Assembly (NCBI GenBank): GCA_948474755.1
Contig: CAOLHI010000078.1
Span: 558,001 to 622,000, forward strand
Length of the DNA: 64,000 nt
Source: Ctenosaura bakeri
Lineage: Eukaryota > Chordata > Lepidosauria > Squamata > Iguanidae
Direction of reading: 5' to 3'
Shown here in pieces: positions 47,983 to 60,212 of this stretch; positions within the stretch are counted from its first letter, which is position 1; the number at the start of each line of letters is the position of its first letter. Below the pieces are notes generated by a model. That model was not told the origin of the DNA. It saw only the letters and a list, made by a program, of their open reading frames with translations, and did no database searches. Both the position numbers and the translations under genes were made by a program.

Positions 47983-48918
47983 TGAACTAAAACAGCAGTC
48001 AGATCTCTTTATTTGTGGAAGAGTCATAAAATTTTGTTTTACCTCTGTTTTCATGTTCCAGGGTAAAAGCCAAACTGCTGCTTGACTTCTTAAGTATAAT
48101 AAATATGAAGTTACACTTGTCGCTGATTTCATAATAATTTCAATATTTTTGTAAGTTAACTACCTCAGGTCTCTGTTCCAAATGTTCCAATAAATTAATG
48201 TTTTAAATATTTGACTGTTGAAAGATGGTTTGATCAATATTTGCATAGTCAGATAAGGAATTTTAGTGAGTCTCAAGAGTTGGAAGACTGACAGAGAAAA
48301 CTGAGTGATATATACACTGTTTGAGACATACAAGTCAAAGTTTACTGCTATACTTTGTACTTTAAAGCTATTTGTTAAGGAAACTGCAAATTCTACCCAA
48401 ATGTTATGTCAGCATACTTGTGAATACGATGGCCTCAAAATGAGTTGACTTCAACGGACCACAATAATTCTATTTAATTCTAAAGAATAAGAGTTATCTC
48501 TTTTTCGGCAGTAGTACTAACTAGAAGGCTTATGCATATAAACTTCTTAAACAGTTAAATACTTTCCTGGCAATCCCTACTGAAACATGTAACATTGGTC
48601 ACTGATTTCTGTTGCAAATAGTTGAGTAGAAAAGAATTTGATCTATGCTGCTTTTTCTGTATAGAAAACTAGACATCTGCTTGTTTAGAAGTGAGTCACT
48701 TCACACAGTCCTGATTAGAAAAAAAAGTTGGTTCTTATTGCCTTATTAGGACGTTGTATAACAAGATTACTTTTGCCTTCTTGCTTTCAAACAGTAACTT
48801 GCTAATGTTGATGGAGCTTACTTCAATAAGCTGGCAGGAAGGGTGGGACAGTTAGTTTTTGTCAGGAATCTTATCCATGTGTTCTGATCCTCTAAAGTAT
48901 GGCCTTTATTGCCAGAGA

Positions 48919-49108
48919 TAGCCAGTATGGTATAGTGGTTTGAATGTTGGACTATAACCCTGGAGAGCAGAGTCTGATTCCCTGCTTGGCCATGGAAACT
49001 CGCTGGGTGATCATGAGCACATCATACACACACAACCCTAGAAAGCCCCTTGGTAGAGTTGCCTGAGGGTCACTGTAAGTCAGAAATGACTTGAAGGCAC
49101 ACAGCAAT
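48919..49108 (+). repeat. tRNA-head SINE with RTE-type tail (best-preserved copy)
   Basis: The head ATAGCCAGTATGGTATAGTG with TTTGAATGTTGGACTATAAC forms an A box. GAGTCTGATTCCCTGCTTGG contains the B box. The body CATGGAAACTCGCTGGGTGA leads to CACTGTAAGTCAGAAATGAC and TTGAAGGCACACAGCAA. Confidence 0.9.
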
Positions 49109-49899
49109 AAAAAGTTCAGGTGAAGAATGAGGTAGCTAGATCTCAAGTTCATCGATGGCTGTGTCTTCTTTCTCCAGTATTAATCAGCACTCTGAGTTAA
49201 CACCTGTACCTTGGTTTTCCTGCAGGAATATAGTAGTGTTTTTATGATGTTGATACTTAAGTAAACCAAATTCGAAATGTGTGTTTGCCTACATCAAGGC
49301 TAGATTAAGCATGTTAAACTTACTGAATGGTTTGTTTGAAGATAAATGCTTGGAATGGTGTAAATCAAGAATCCTGGTAGAAAGATTTGCAGTTGCCCTT
49401 CCTAAGTGTCATGGTAATGTTAACTATAAATTGTTATCATTATTGTGCAGTAGAAGTTTTGAAAGAACAAGATGGGATTCTGAAACAAATGAAGTGAATA
49501 GAGAGAGAAGATCTGGTTATAAAAGTTTACATAGTGAAATAATTTAACAGTGTGTTTGTAATACCTTACTATTCAATATAATATAATGTAATGTAATATA
49601 AAGTCTAGGACTACTGTCCTGTGTGTGAACCATACTGAATTTTTCTATGAAGAACAAAACCTTGGATACACAGATGGTGGTTGATCAGTTTTGTAAGGAA
49701 ACTTGGAACGCCAGTGAATTTGGCCAAGTTTGATTTTGAAACAGAAAAGTGGGAATAGTTTTTGCTTTGCTTTGTGCATAATACACGATGTCTGTGTCAT
49801 GTAAAATGTGTCCTATTTTTTAAAAAAATTGATTTGGAGAGTGTTTCAAACCAGTCAATAAACATGGGATAATCCTTCTCACTGTTCCCTCTCTTATAG

Positions 49900-50006
49900 G
49901 TGAATCTGGATTAGGGAAATCAACACTAATCAACTCGTTGTTCCTGACAGACCTGTATTCTCCTGAATATCCAGGACCTTCACATAGAATTAAGAAGACT
50001 GTACAG
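49900..50006 (+). CDS. SEPTIN7: SEPTIN7 exon 3 (P-loop/G1 exon)
   Basis: This 107-base exon completes the split glycine codon and reads [20 protein letters not shown] then [15 protein letters not shown]. With the last base of exon 2 it forms the Walker A motif GESGLGKS (ending at 49922), which binds the phosphates of GTP. The Lys and Ser of GKS, which contact the beta phosphate and magnesium, are both present. The following [20 protein letters not shown] leads into the switch I region and is nearly invariant in vertebrate septin-7. The acceptor is TTATAG|GTGAAT and the donor CAG|GTTTGT, leaving phase 0 for exon 4. The 36 codons show no break. No other septin fits the exact run. Confidence 0.98.
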
Positions 50007-51466
50007 GTTTGTATGGAAAACATGTAACATGTATTGCATTGTCTGTCTTTATAGGAAGCTGTGGTTTTTTAAAATAAACTTAATATAGAAGAGTTGTTGT
50101 GCCGTTTGTCTTGTCTGTGACCTTACCACTTTTGATGGTTCAAAACTGTAAAGACTACAGTTTTGAGTTTTTTTATTTTTTAGCTCAACACATTGCTGAC
50201 TTGATACAAACAGTAGTAGAAACCTAGAATGAAACCTTTTGGGGGGAAAAAGATGAGTCTTAATCTGTATGACACTTCAACAATACCCAAACTGAAAGTG
50301 TGTGCATAATTGCCTGCTAGTCATACAAAAGTTCTTCTCTAAGAGATTGTTAAAGGGACTTTCTTATTCATATTAAACTAAATTTTTGTCATGATTCAGA
50401 AGCACAGGTTTAATTTAGTGGTGTATTTCTGTAACTTAATAGAAATAGATTCTCAAGTGGCATTTAATGCAAGTAAAATCAGATAAAAATAAATCAGAGT
50501 TTTTTTAAGGAGATAGGTAGCACAGTATATTAAAAAGTAACATGACAGAAATAAAACAAATCTTAGTAGGCCTGAGAAAGTAACCATCATACCATATGGA
50601 AGTGAAAGAACATGCAAATTCTGCCTCTCAAGTCTTTTTAGCAAAAAAATCCAGACCAGAGGATGTTACTGTTTCACTCTCAGTCACCATCTGCCTCAGT
50701 TCTAAGGACAGGAGGATGTCAAGGAGAATGGTTGTAATGCAGGTCTGCATCAGTTAATGAAGGAGAGGTGATCTTGCATTATGTCTTCAACAGCAAATTT
50801 GGTACCAAAGACAGAAATAATGTGGAAGGAATATGGATAGATTCATATGCCACAGATAAGAGCAGTTCAGGTTTTCAGCACACTTGTTTTTCAAATAATA
50901 TGCAAGTGTGAAATGAAAAAAAAAAAAAGTCAGATGAGCCTTCCATAAGTGCACAAAAACATTTTGAATCTTCTACAGACCACTTGAAGGATTTTTCTAA
51001 AATGCATCCAGGGATGTCTGCTTTTTTCACCCCTCCTTTTATCACATAGTGTATCACTATAACCTATAGCTTTGAGCACAGGTTACATCCACGTACAAAG
51101 TGTGATCAGAGTCAGTATCATTTTGTGATAGAACTGCTAAATATGAGAAATCTCACTTACAATCCCATTGTGCCCCTAACGTTTTGTTTTACCAGTTGTC
51201 GTCTTTATGAATTCCATTTTCGTGGCAAAACTTAGAGATCTGCACTTTTATGACATGCTAGAGTGTCACAGTTTTGTTCTTTCTTCCATGCTCAGTAAGG
51301 GCTTCTAGAGGCAGCTGCTGTTTGACTGCCTGCTGGAAGTGGCTGTGGCACACTGTTACAGAATAATTTTCTTTCCCAACTGACACAGAACTTCCAGAAC
51401 AGCAGAAGCCTTGTTTACTGGAGACATGCCTGTGCACTGGGATACTTGGAATCAATATTACTACTG

Positions 51467-51486
51467 GCTGCTGCTGCTGCTGCTGC
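51467..51486. repeat. (CTG)n short repeat
   Basis: Six to seven CTG units. On the minus strand they give a Gln run in an unassigned open frame. Confidence 0.9.
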
Positions 51487-52379
51487 TTGAGCCCTTCAGT
51501 GCTGTGTTTTCCCAATATAGTTTCCTTCACCAGCTGACAACTGTTGCTCTCCAGCATCATTCCTAATGTGGCTATGAAACTTCCTGCAAGATGGTGGAAA
51601 AGGAATGTCCAGAGTACAGGGGTTCATTGGTGGATGTGAGAGGCTTTAAGCTCTCTTGGACTAGGGCCTTTGGGAGCCTTCTCCTTTCCATCGTGGGGGT
51701 GTATGGACACCTCAGTGAGTAGAAAGGACCGTGGCTCCAGGTGTACATGCCTAAAAACCGTTGTAAAAAAGAGCTTTGCTAGTAGAGGATTTGTTAACTG
51801 AAGTGTGCCTGTGTATAGACAGACTTATGTGACAGAAGTTGGTAGCAATTTTGAAAGAGTTGAGCAATGTTGAATGATCTGGAGTAATGATTGTGCTTTG
51901 GTAGTATAGAAAAGTTCAGTACTGTGGTTGTATTTCTATTGTGACATACACTGTTGAGTAGCACTTGTTCACTCAAAATGCAGTTAAGTGGATAACATTG
52001 CTATTTCGCATTCTTTTGTGGTTTTGGATATGATTACTGTAACTAGAAGGGGGAGACAAAGTTGCATACTTTGAACACTTGACAGGAGATCTATAATTTC
52101 ATTATCCTGTTCAGTCTCCCTCTCGTCTGCTGTCTATCTGTGCTGTGAGAAAGATTTAGGTGTGCAATAACAAGGATATTTATATTTAAAACTGTACCCA
52201 TTAGATAAGATTGTAGGAAGCATAGTTTGAAATCAAAACTATTTCCATCTGGTCAGTATCAGTCAGTCAAAATTTAGTAGCCAGTTTTCTGCAGTTGGTT
52301 CAGGGGTAGTGTCTACTGATTCTGTGGGCAACTACCTCCTAAAATAGTTGGAGATAACTTCCTCTCCCCAGCACCGCAG

Positions 52380-52438
52380 TTGTTTTTGAATGACTTTAAG
52401 TCATTTCCAACTTATGGTGACCCTAAGGTGGTGTGTCT
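52380..52438 (-). repeat. tRNA-type SINE tail fragment
   Basis: GACTTTAAGTCATTTCCAAC then TTATGGTGACCCTAAGG is the shared SINE tail in inverse orientation. It is immediately followed by a GT-rich tract and the 5S-type SINE. Confidence 0.65.
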
Positions 52439-52458
52439 GTGTCTGTGTCTGTGTGTGG

Positions 52459-52650
52459 GCACGTGCCTTCAAGTTGCCTGTCAATTTATGCCAACCTGCT
52501 GGAGTTTCCTTAGACCAGGAATACTTAGAAGTGGTTTTGCCAGTTCCTTCCTCTGAAATATAGCCTACAGCATCTGTTATTCATTGATGATTCTGACCCT
52601 GCTTAGCTTCTAAGATCAGACAGGATCTGGTATCTTTAGGATGTTTAGGC
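52459..52650 (-). repeat. 5S rRNA-derived SINE with RTE-type tail
   Basis: Minus strand: the high end (52565-52650) is the inverse of a nearly complete 5S gene, with GACCCTGCTTAGCTTCTAAG and ATCAGACAGGATCTGG. It lacks about 20 internal bases around the C box. The tail GCACGTGCCTTCAAGTTGCC lies at the low end. Confidence 0.85.
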
Positions 52651-52718
52651 AATACTATCTTTAATATAGCAGTTTGTTGAGCAGAATGAAGGAAGCACAA
52701 AATTCCTCTCTTTTTCCC

Positions 52719-52741
52719 GGAGGAGGAGGAGGAGGAGGAGG
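52719..52741. repeat. (GGA)n short repeat
   Basis: Seven to eight GGA units. Confidence 0.9.
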
Positions 52742-52759
52742 CACTCAGAACAAAGTCAG

Positions 52760-53400
52760 AGCTAAAGAAGGAGTTCAGTGAGAGGGAAGTGTATCCCTGC
52801 ATGTACGTTGTATTAACCTATCCAGCAGTAAAGGCAGGGGAAGGGCACAGTTACTTGAAAAGGGTGGGAGTTGTGCAGAAACCGGTATTAAAGGCCCAAT
52901 CCAAAGACAGACAAATATTGCGACAGACTTCACTGCTGTCATCCATCCTAAGATGAGGACTTGGGGGGCCTGAAAAGCACTGCAATGTGACTTTTGGGCG
53001 ATAAGCACGAGTGTATAGTTGTAGTCATCATGGGAGGAAGGCATTTCTCTTGTGTCACATTCAAACTGGCCCCCAATAAACTGTAGGGATTGTGTAGGTT
53101 TTAGGTTGGATTTCTTGAAGCTGATGGCCAATCCTGTGTTTTTGAGGAACTGGATGGTGATTTTAGAGGTCCTGGTAATTTTAAAGGTCATGGTACAACC
53201 TATGTGTCGAGGGGAAAATTAAAAGCCAATCTATATATGTGTAGGTGACAGTGACAGTGTTCCTCATGTGGGTGGCAGCAACCCATGTGCATTTCTTGAA
53301 GACTTTCAGTGTAGTAGCTAACTGAAAAGGCAGTACTTAGACCTGGTATACATGGTGACTTAAGTAGGAAATGAAGGAAATCATGATGCACTAGATGAAT
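52760..53400 (-). pseudogene. DIRS-type reverse transcriptase fragment on the minus strand
   Basis: The minus-strand open frame at 53191-52775 reads ...IQFLKNTGLAISFKKSNLKP then TQSLQFIGGQFECDTREMPS. This is the RT region following the catalytic aspartates in DIRS elements (the KKS-LxP-x-QFIG phrase). Upstream on the same strand, with a frame change near 53200-53330, TLKVFKKCTWVAATHMRNTV and TYTYIDWLLIF correspond to the palm segment containing the catalytic YLDD box, here eroded to YIDW. So this piece carries the RT part missing from the DIRS element in intron 2, but in the other orientation. Confidence 0.7.
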
Positions 53401-54290
53401 AAATGTGACAGGTCCTTACTTCTTCTAGATGAATATGGCAGTTCTGAATCCAAGAAGGCTTTACAACACAGCTCTGCCTTCCCCCTTACACCACCTTTAT
53501 GTAAAAGGGTGAGAGTTTTCAATATTTATTCAGATCCCCTTAATAGTTTTATAGTAGCATGTTTTCTGTATTACTTCATATACCAAATACAATGCAGCTA
53601 AATCAGTATTTATAACAAAGTGTTACATTTATTAAGATAATAATCAGAATAAAGTAGCATTTCATATTTCAGATGCAGGTCAAGGTTGGTACATTGCTTC
53701 AGTGCGCTTTTTAGACAGTTCACATAGATCTCATATATAGCACAAGTATCATGCAACAGTTACTCTTTTGCCTCTTACTAGGCTTTCTCTGAGAATTAGA
53801 CCTCCCAATACAGACATACTCTCTGACTGGTTAAGGAACTTCATTCCCTAGCTCCTTGGTAGGATCTCACTAAAAGAATGAATACCCACAGGTACTTGGC
53901 TTTATACAACTGTTTTTTCTGAGCCACTACCCCTTCCACACACTACTGCGCTGGGTTTCTCTCCTGAGGAACTATTTTGGTTGCCTGGCAACCTGCCTTC
54001 AGGCTGCACTGGCACTTCAGATAGCCACACCTCCAGAATTTGCTCACAATAGATGTAATGAAATGAGTGTCCTTGGGATGAGATGTAGTAAACTAGTTCT
54101 TCCTTTGTAGAAGAGTACTGTCAAGAGTACCAAAAATAGTGTGAGGATCCAAAAATTGTGCAGAAAGATGAAGACATCAGTTTCAAGCAGGTCTGTGGTA
54201 GAGTGAATCTCACTGTCCCTTTTTTCAGTATGGCAAAGTGCCTAGATAGTTTGGAAATGTAGATTGGCCGTGCAGCAAAATACAACAAAA

Positions 54291-54372
54291 TCCACAAAAC
54301 AGTGATACCTTTATTGGCCAAGCAAAATGCAAAAAATTCATCATGCAAGCTTTTGAAGATTCACTGGTTTCT
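54291..54372. repeat. Dispersed repeat fragment (CTTTATTGGCCAA...CAAGCTTTTGAAG)
   Basis: GTGATACCTTTATTGGCCAA and CATGCAAGCTTTTGAAGATT with TTCTTCAGGCA form a phrase common in vertebrate repeats. Class not assigned. Confidence 0.35.
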
Positions 54373-55080
54373 TCAGGCAAAGATGTTAAAAATCCTACAG
54401 GAAAAGCATCTCAGGTCTGCATTTTTTCTCTCAGTTGTCACTTCCTGTTGTCAGTTAAGCTGATCTGGAAGGATCTCAGTGCAGGCAGAGGCCACTCCCT
54501 TTCCTGGCCATGTGGAGACCAGGGACAATAAAAGAACAATAAAAGTGGGTAATACAATTTCAACTCCATTAGAAACAGAAAAGTAATTTCTGTTGAGATG
54601 CAGGCTGTCATATAGGACAGGCACAGGTACCTAGGCACCAGCATCTGCACCAATCAGGAGAATTCCTGCTTGGTCATTGGCAGGGTTTCCACCAAAACCA
54701 CTGTGCTCTGCTCTGGAAGGTTACAGTCGGCTCTGTAGAATTGCACAAAAACATGCATGTAAGCTCATAGATGACCATTTGGAAAACCACAGTTTTCCAG
54801 TTGCAGTAACAGTCTGTTCTTCTTCAAAAGAACATTTGCAGCAGATGTTTACATGGAGTTTCTGTAGGGATGGAGAATGTATATCAAGTACAGTGAAGTT
54901 TGTTTGGGAAACCTAAAAGTTCAGATGTTAGATTAGCTAAGTTTCAATGATGTTTCTTGGAAGAAGAAGAAAAAAAATCTGTATCTTAGCACTGCTACTT
55001 CATAAATTCCCAGACAATAAGTAGGTGTTCAGTTGTAATAGTAAATGCATTAATATTCTTGAATTTGAAAACTCTTGAGT

Positions 55081-55558
55081 TACTGTATATATTCAGCATC
55101 ATGTAAGTCAAAGGCAGGTTTTGGGGCCAAAATTATGGATTTTGATATGGCTCATGGATAAGTCAAGGATTATTTTGTGGAGAGGGGACAGTGCTAGCGC
55201 CATCTCAGGCAGCCGGCCACCTTGACTATCACTACAGTAATTTTCCTGCCCAGACATTAAAAAAGACCAGCAGTGGCTCAGCAGTGGAGAGAATAGAGCG
55301 GGGGGCATGTTTCTTTTAGGTTCTTGCAGGAAAGACTAAGCTGTTGCATTTTGCTACTCTATTCAGAGAAGTCCGTCCTTCCTTCCTTCCTTCCTTCCTT
55401 CCTTCCTTCCTTCCTTCCTTCCTTCCTCCCTTTCCCTTCCTCCCTTCCTTTTTTTTTTTAAGGTACACTGCTTACACTGACCTGTGGATAAGTCAACCCT
55501 GGTTTTTTGGATCAATTTTTTTACTAAAATTTTTAGACGTTGATGAGTATATACCGTA
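55081..55558. mobile_element. Mariner-like nonautonomous element with an internal CCTT repeat
   Basis: TACTGTATATATTCAGCATC at the left is the approximate inverse of GTTGATGAGTATATACCGTA at the right. Inner phrases GGATAAGTCAAGG and GTGGATAAGTCAACCC repeat. A CCTT microsatellite has grown inside it. Confidence 0.6.
55376..55427. repeat. (CCTT)n microsatellite
   Basis: About thirteen CCTT units followed by impure C/T sequence and a T run. It accounts for the Pro-Ser-Phe-Leu and Arg-Lys-Glu-Gly repeats in the frames over it. Confidence 0.95.
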
Positions 55559-57406
55559 TTTCTTTTCAGACTGCAAGAAGTTACATGCTGAAACATATAT
55601 TGCTTCATAATTGTATAAGCTTGATTTAATTTCTCTTCAGGTGTTAAGGCTAATCAAATTCCTGCATCTATAGAATTGACTTCACAGCAGGGAATCCAAC
55701 ATGACTCTCTGTGGAAACCACAGCCTGTGACATAGGTATCAAAAGCTTTTGTGCAAAGGAGTCACTAGAGTATATATTGCCCTTTAAGAAATAATGAGCA
55801 AACAAACATCTTTATATTTTATAGAATCTGGCATAATACCGTAAACTAGATTGTAGCAACATATTAAATGCAATCCATGGGAAAATAACCATTTGGAATG
55901 GATTTGTTAAGGAAAGTTTTAAATTCCAGAATTAGAGTGAATTTGTTTTCCCTGAATCTTGTGGGAATACTTCTAAAACTAGATAGGATTCATTTAGGCT
56001 CTTAATAGAGATTGACAATGGTTTGCAGTTGTTTTCTGGATCTCTTCCAGATGGCAGTGCTTTGTGAGAATTTGACCATGTATGGATACACAAATTAATA
56101 AAGGGGGAAAAAACTGACCGAGAGGAATGTTCATGGTGACGAACTCTGGTTGGAACTATCATGTGTGTGTGTGTTGTGTTAAAATAGTCACTGAACATGG
56201 CAAGGATATAAGATCTTGACCTTAAGTGTTAGAAATCTCAAATTATAAATGATGGCTGTACGAATGAACTTTTCAGATTTCACCTGCAGTGGATAGGTAT
56301 GTGTTGTTCATAGACAGTGCTTTTTTCAAAAAAAAAAATTCTCTGTATAAGGAAGCATTATAATGTGTGGTTATATACTTCATCTACTTCAGAATTTTTT
56401 GGAATCAGCTTGTGTAAAAGATATGCTTTGCATGCAAAAGATAAGTTCAATCTCTAGCGTTTCGAAGAAAGAATTTTGTGTGAAACCATTGCCAGTCAAT
56501 AATGACAGTATGGGATAGCTAGACTAGTGGTCTGACTCAGTATAATGTAGCTACACGTGTTATGGAAAGATACTCTTCATCAAAAGCAGTTTTGGGGGGT
56601 AGAAATACAATAAAGTGAAATCTATTACTTGATTCTTCACTGCTGTGTTGTCTTACTGGTTTACTATAAATTCATTATGGTCTTTGCACCTTGAGCTTGA
56701 TATAGTGTAGCACTTTACTGTCTTCCGTTCATCTGTTCGTCGTCTGATCTGTTCATCTTTAGAACACTATGTGTGCTCTTGCAGTTTTTCACCCCATCAC
56801 TGAAGCACTGCCAGTGGTTTTAGCTGTCAGTCTGCCTACTTCTAACGTGGTCAGTCACAGAGTCTGAAAGTTCTGCTGATTATCAGGAGAATAAAGTGAA
56901 CTAGGAAAAGCACCAGTGCAAGGTTCTTGTTACTTCTAAGGAAATGCAGAAACACATTTGCTCACTTTCTTCGGGTTTTGGAAGAAAATACATGTATGCC
57001 AAATTGTGCTAAGAAAGTTGACATTGAATTAAGTCCATCAAGTCTCCAAAGACATTGCATAGTTTTATAAAAATTACAAACATTTCATGGTTGTGTAGTC
57101 TTGATGTGTAGAACAAAGAACATATGCCAGTTATCTTTTGAGAAAGAAGTTTTACTTCCACAACTGAGTTGCTCGCAGACTGCTATGCCAGATTGGACCT
57201 GTACATGATACACCAAATCTTGAGGAATGGTGTAAGCTTATTTTTGACCTCTTTGTAAACTGCTTTTATGCCTGGTCTACTGTCCATTTGTATACCTATT
57301 GCTAATGCTTGTTCTCTCACAACATGTAAGACCCCCCCACCACACACACACAAGTTTTCCTAGAATATTTGATCCCATTGTACACAAGATTGTTATGGGT
57401 ATATTT

Positions 57407-57620
57407 ATTGTTGTGTATTTTCAAGTAATTTCCAACTTAGTTCCATCTTAGGATCACACTTCACTGGGTTTTCTTGGCAAAATTTGTTTGAAAGGATTTT
57501 GTCATTGCACTTCTTTCTTAGGCTTAGAGAGTGTGGCTTGACCCATGGCCAAGATGGGTTTTGAACCTGGTCCTACAGGGTTGTAATGCAGTACTCAAAT
57601 CACTACACCAAACTAGTTCT
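57407..57620 (-). repeat. tRNA-head SINE with RTE-type tail
   Basis: Minus-strand copy: low-end tail ATTGTTGTGTATTTTCAAGT, body GGCCAAGATGGGTTTTGAAC, and high-end head as the inverse of TAGTTTGGTGTAGTGATTTG. Confidence 0.85.
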
Positions 57621-57935
57621 CAGTATATATGCCATTTGTATCCTGTCTTTTTTGCTTCGGTAGTATCAGGGAAATGCTACTTTTCTTATGTCAGCCTTTG
57701 CTATAACATGGATGTTGTGAACTTGGATCTCTTCAACACCTGTTAGATATAGTCAGGGCAAAACTCTTCTCAAAAACTTTTATGTTCAGTTTCCTCCTAG
57801 GTCACTCAGGAAGTGTACATGGAAACTTTATGGTGGATACTTGGAATGAATAATGAACTTCTTTGCCCTCTGCATTTTCTAATTCCTTACTGTTTATTTT
57901 GAATCCATGGTCAGTCCTTGCCATCAGTAAAGGAA

Positions 57936-58128
57936 TTGTTGTTGTTGTTGTTGTGTGCATCTTCAAGTTGTTTCTGACTTTTGGTGACCTTAAGGTGACC
58001 CTATCAAGGGGTTTTCTGTGGTTGAGAGTGTGTAACATAACCCAGGGTCACCCAGTGGGTTTCTGTGGCCATTCGGAGAATTGAACCCTGGTCATAGTCC
58101 AAAGCTCAGGCCACTACATCATGCTACT
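57936..58128 (-). repeat. tRNA-head SINE with RTE-type tail
   Basis: Minus-strand copy: TTGTTGTTGTTGTTGTGTGC at the low end, body TCACCCAGTGGGTTTCTGTG, and head as the inverse of AGCATGATGTAGTGGCC. It lies 316 bases from the previous copy, same strand. Confidence 0.85.
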
Positions 58129-58149
58129 GAAGTTAAATTCAAGGTAATT

Positions 58150-58695
58150 TTTTGTTGTTGTATATGATCACAAGACAGCCCAAACCTGTTCACTGCTGGT
58201 ACTTCCAGTACTGTCCTTCCCATCTAGATGCATTGTGTTGCCTGCACATTTTGGTTGTATTTTCCCTTATGAACCAGACTGTGCTTTGAGATCTGCTGGG
58301 CAGGGGGCTACTTTCTGTCCCACCACCCTCACAGGCACATCTGGTGATAACATGGAGAGGGCCTTCTCAGACTGTGGAACTCCCTTCCTGGAATAGTGAG
58401 ACTGGCATCCTCTCTTCTTTCTTTTCGCAAGCAAGTAAATATGTTTCTATTTAGACAGGTGTTTAATGTTTGGCTATATGAGGCCCATCCCATTAAAATA
58501 ACATGCTGGATCTTGCTAGTTGTTGTGCTGGAGTGTATTTAATGAAATACATTTTGATCTGGTTTTAATTTTTTGATTGTTTAATCTTGTCTTAACTTTT
58601 GTATCTTGTGAATTTTTAATGAGATGTTTTTTTAATTTGTTGTAAGCTGCTTTGAGTTCTGAGCTAGGAAGAGGGTGGGATGTAAATATAACTAC
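58150..58695 (+). mobile_element. L2-type LINE 3' end
   Basis: The coding remnant reads GGLLSVPPPSQAHLVITWRG then PSQTVELPSWNS, the last part of L2 ORF2. The 3' UTR ends TTGTAAGCTGCTTTGAGTTC and GGGTGGGATGTAAATATAA, the typical L2 terminus in reptiles. Confidence 0.7.
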
Positions 58696-60212
58696 AAGAG
58701 CAATGAACATGCCTTTTGTGTTTGTTTATGTTTTTAGAACGCTCTTCCTCTAGGGCATCACAGAAAACTATAGTGCTACCTTAGGACATTGTAAGAATCT
58801 TGGAATTTCTATGCCACATTTTCACAATTTTAGGACATTTGCGTATGGCACACACCTATATGGTGTTCACTATCTTTGTGAATGTAAAAAGAAAATCAAT
58901 TATTATTTATTAAATAACTTTTTCAAACTCTTCAGTTAGTTAATTTTGGATTACAGTTCTCAAAATCCTCAGAAAGAATGATTGGTCCATTTTCTAAGCC
59001 TGTGTGGTATATATTTCTTCAAGAGCCTGTTGTCAAAAGTGTATGATCAAAAGATGCTCCGCTCCAGATTCCATCACTATGTGAAACTCTCAAGTTAGTT
59101 CAGAGCAGTGCCCTGCAAATATGTCAACAGGAATTAGCTGTATTGTAAACAGTTCTGTCCCAAATCTGATTTTTTTTACCTCTTACCTTCTGGAGCTCTG
59201 CCCATCTGAAAAAGGATGTCTGGACTTGAGAAGCTGTACTAGGCTACAGAACACATTGTTACTTGTGGTAGGAACTCTTTAAAAAAATCCAGCCTTGGTA
59301 ATTGGAACATCTTTTCTAAAGTTTTTAGTGTTAAGGCAGCTATGAAAGTAAAGGATAAGCTTCCTTTCCCTTACCTAAGTGCTTGTAGTTCTTTTGAGGA
59401 GGGGGTAGGAGGAGAGACTTGCTGCCATCTACTCCTTCAGTGTTAAATGTAGAACATTTTGATTCTAAGTCTTTGTCTAAGTATAATCATTGTCCTAATT
59501 TGTGTGGATTATTGTGTGTGTTGGAAGCAACGTGAGAAGACCAGTGTTATGTTGTTTTTGTTGAACTGTACCCCTTTTTTGGTTAATTGGAGGAAAAGCT
59601 TATGTTTTGTACTGTTTTTTTTTTTTGAGGAATAGTCTTTCTAAATGCTCTGAAATTTTCAATATTCCTTTTGCTTCACCCTTCTCCTCTCCTGTCAAGT
59701 TTTTGATCTTGAATTAGGCGTACAGTTCCAGACTAGGTTCCTGAGCTAAATTCCTCTGCATGTACAACTGTGTAGGGGGGAATCACTTGAAAAAAATATC
59801 AATACTACAGCCCTTTTTCTGCGGGATGGCTAGGCAGGTTCATCAAAACCTTGTTTCTGGCCCCAGCAACTGATGGATGGTGGGATGGATTTAGTTTGGA
59901 GACTGGAGTGGTAGTGGCTTCTGCTTGTTAAAAGAGCAAGTGAAAGATATATCTTTAACACCTCCAGTTTTCCTGGAAATTTATTTCATGCTGTAAGATG
60001 CTATCTTGAGGACCAGTCTCTACCCTAAAAGTACATATTACACAGGCGTGGAGAATCCTTTTTTTCCATCATTCCTTCTTGTAGCATCCCAAGAAATCCA
60101 AAGGAGGGTTTGTGGTAAAGGGAATATAGAAAAGGTACAGATGTAAGTAAAAACATCCAGTGAAGTCTGGCAAGAAAAAGAGTCAGTCACAGGATGTACA
60201 GAAAATAAAATA

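Larger units (their letters stand above)
31026..49899 (+). other. SEPTIN7: SEPTIN7 intron 2 (about 18.9 kb)
   Basis: The intron is bounded by donor GTAAGT at 31026 and acceptor CTCTTATAG ending at 49899. Its main contents are the DIRS element (31549-36430), an L1 insertion (38798-39342), two SINEs of different classes, a Tigger-like element near 44.9 kb and a faint RTE relic near 47.1 kb. Nothing further could be assigned in 36475-38190, 40030-42640, 42840-44870, 45230-47090, 47990-48910 and 49110-49899. Confidence 0.85.

Noticed and set aside
48919..48990. tRNA gene
   Set aside because: A and B boxes are present but no cloverleaf can be formed, and the segment continues into a SINE body repeated across the window.
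47778..52650. 5S rRNA genes at 47778 and 52565
   Set aside because: The 5S-like parts are incomplete and fused to SINE bodies and tails, so they are SINE heads and not 5S genes.
55344..55610. 88-codon frame rich in Pro-Ser-Phe-Leu
   Set aside because: Produced by the CCTT microsatellite.
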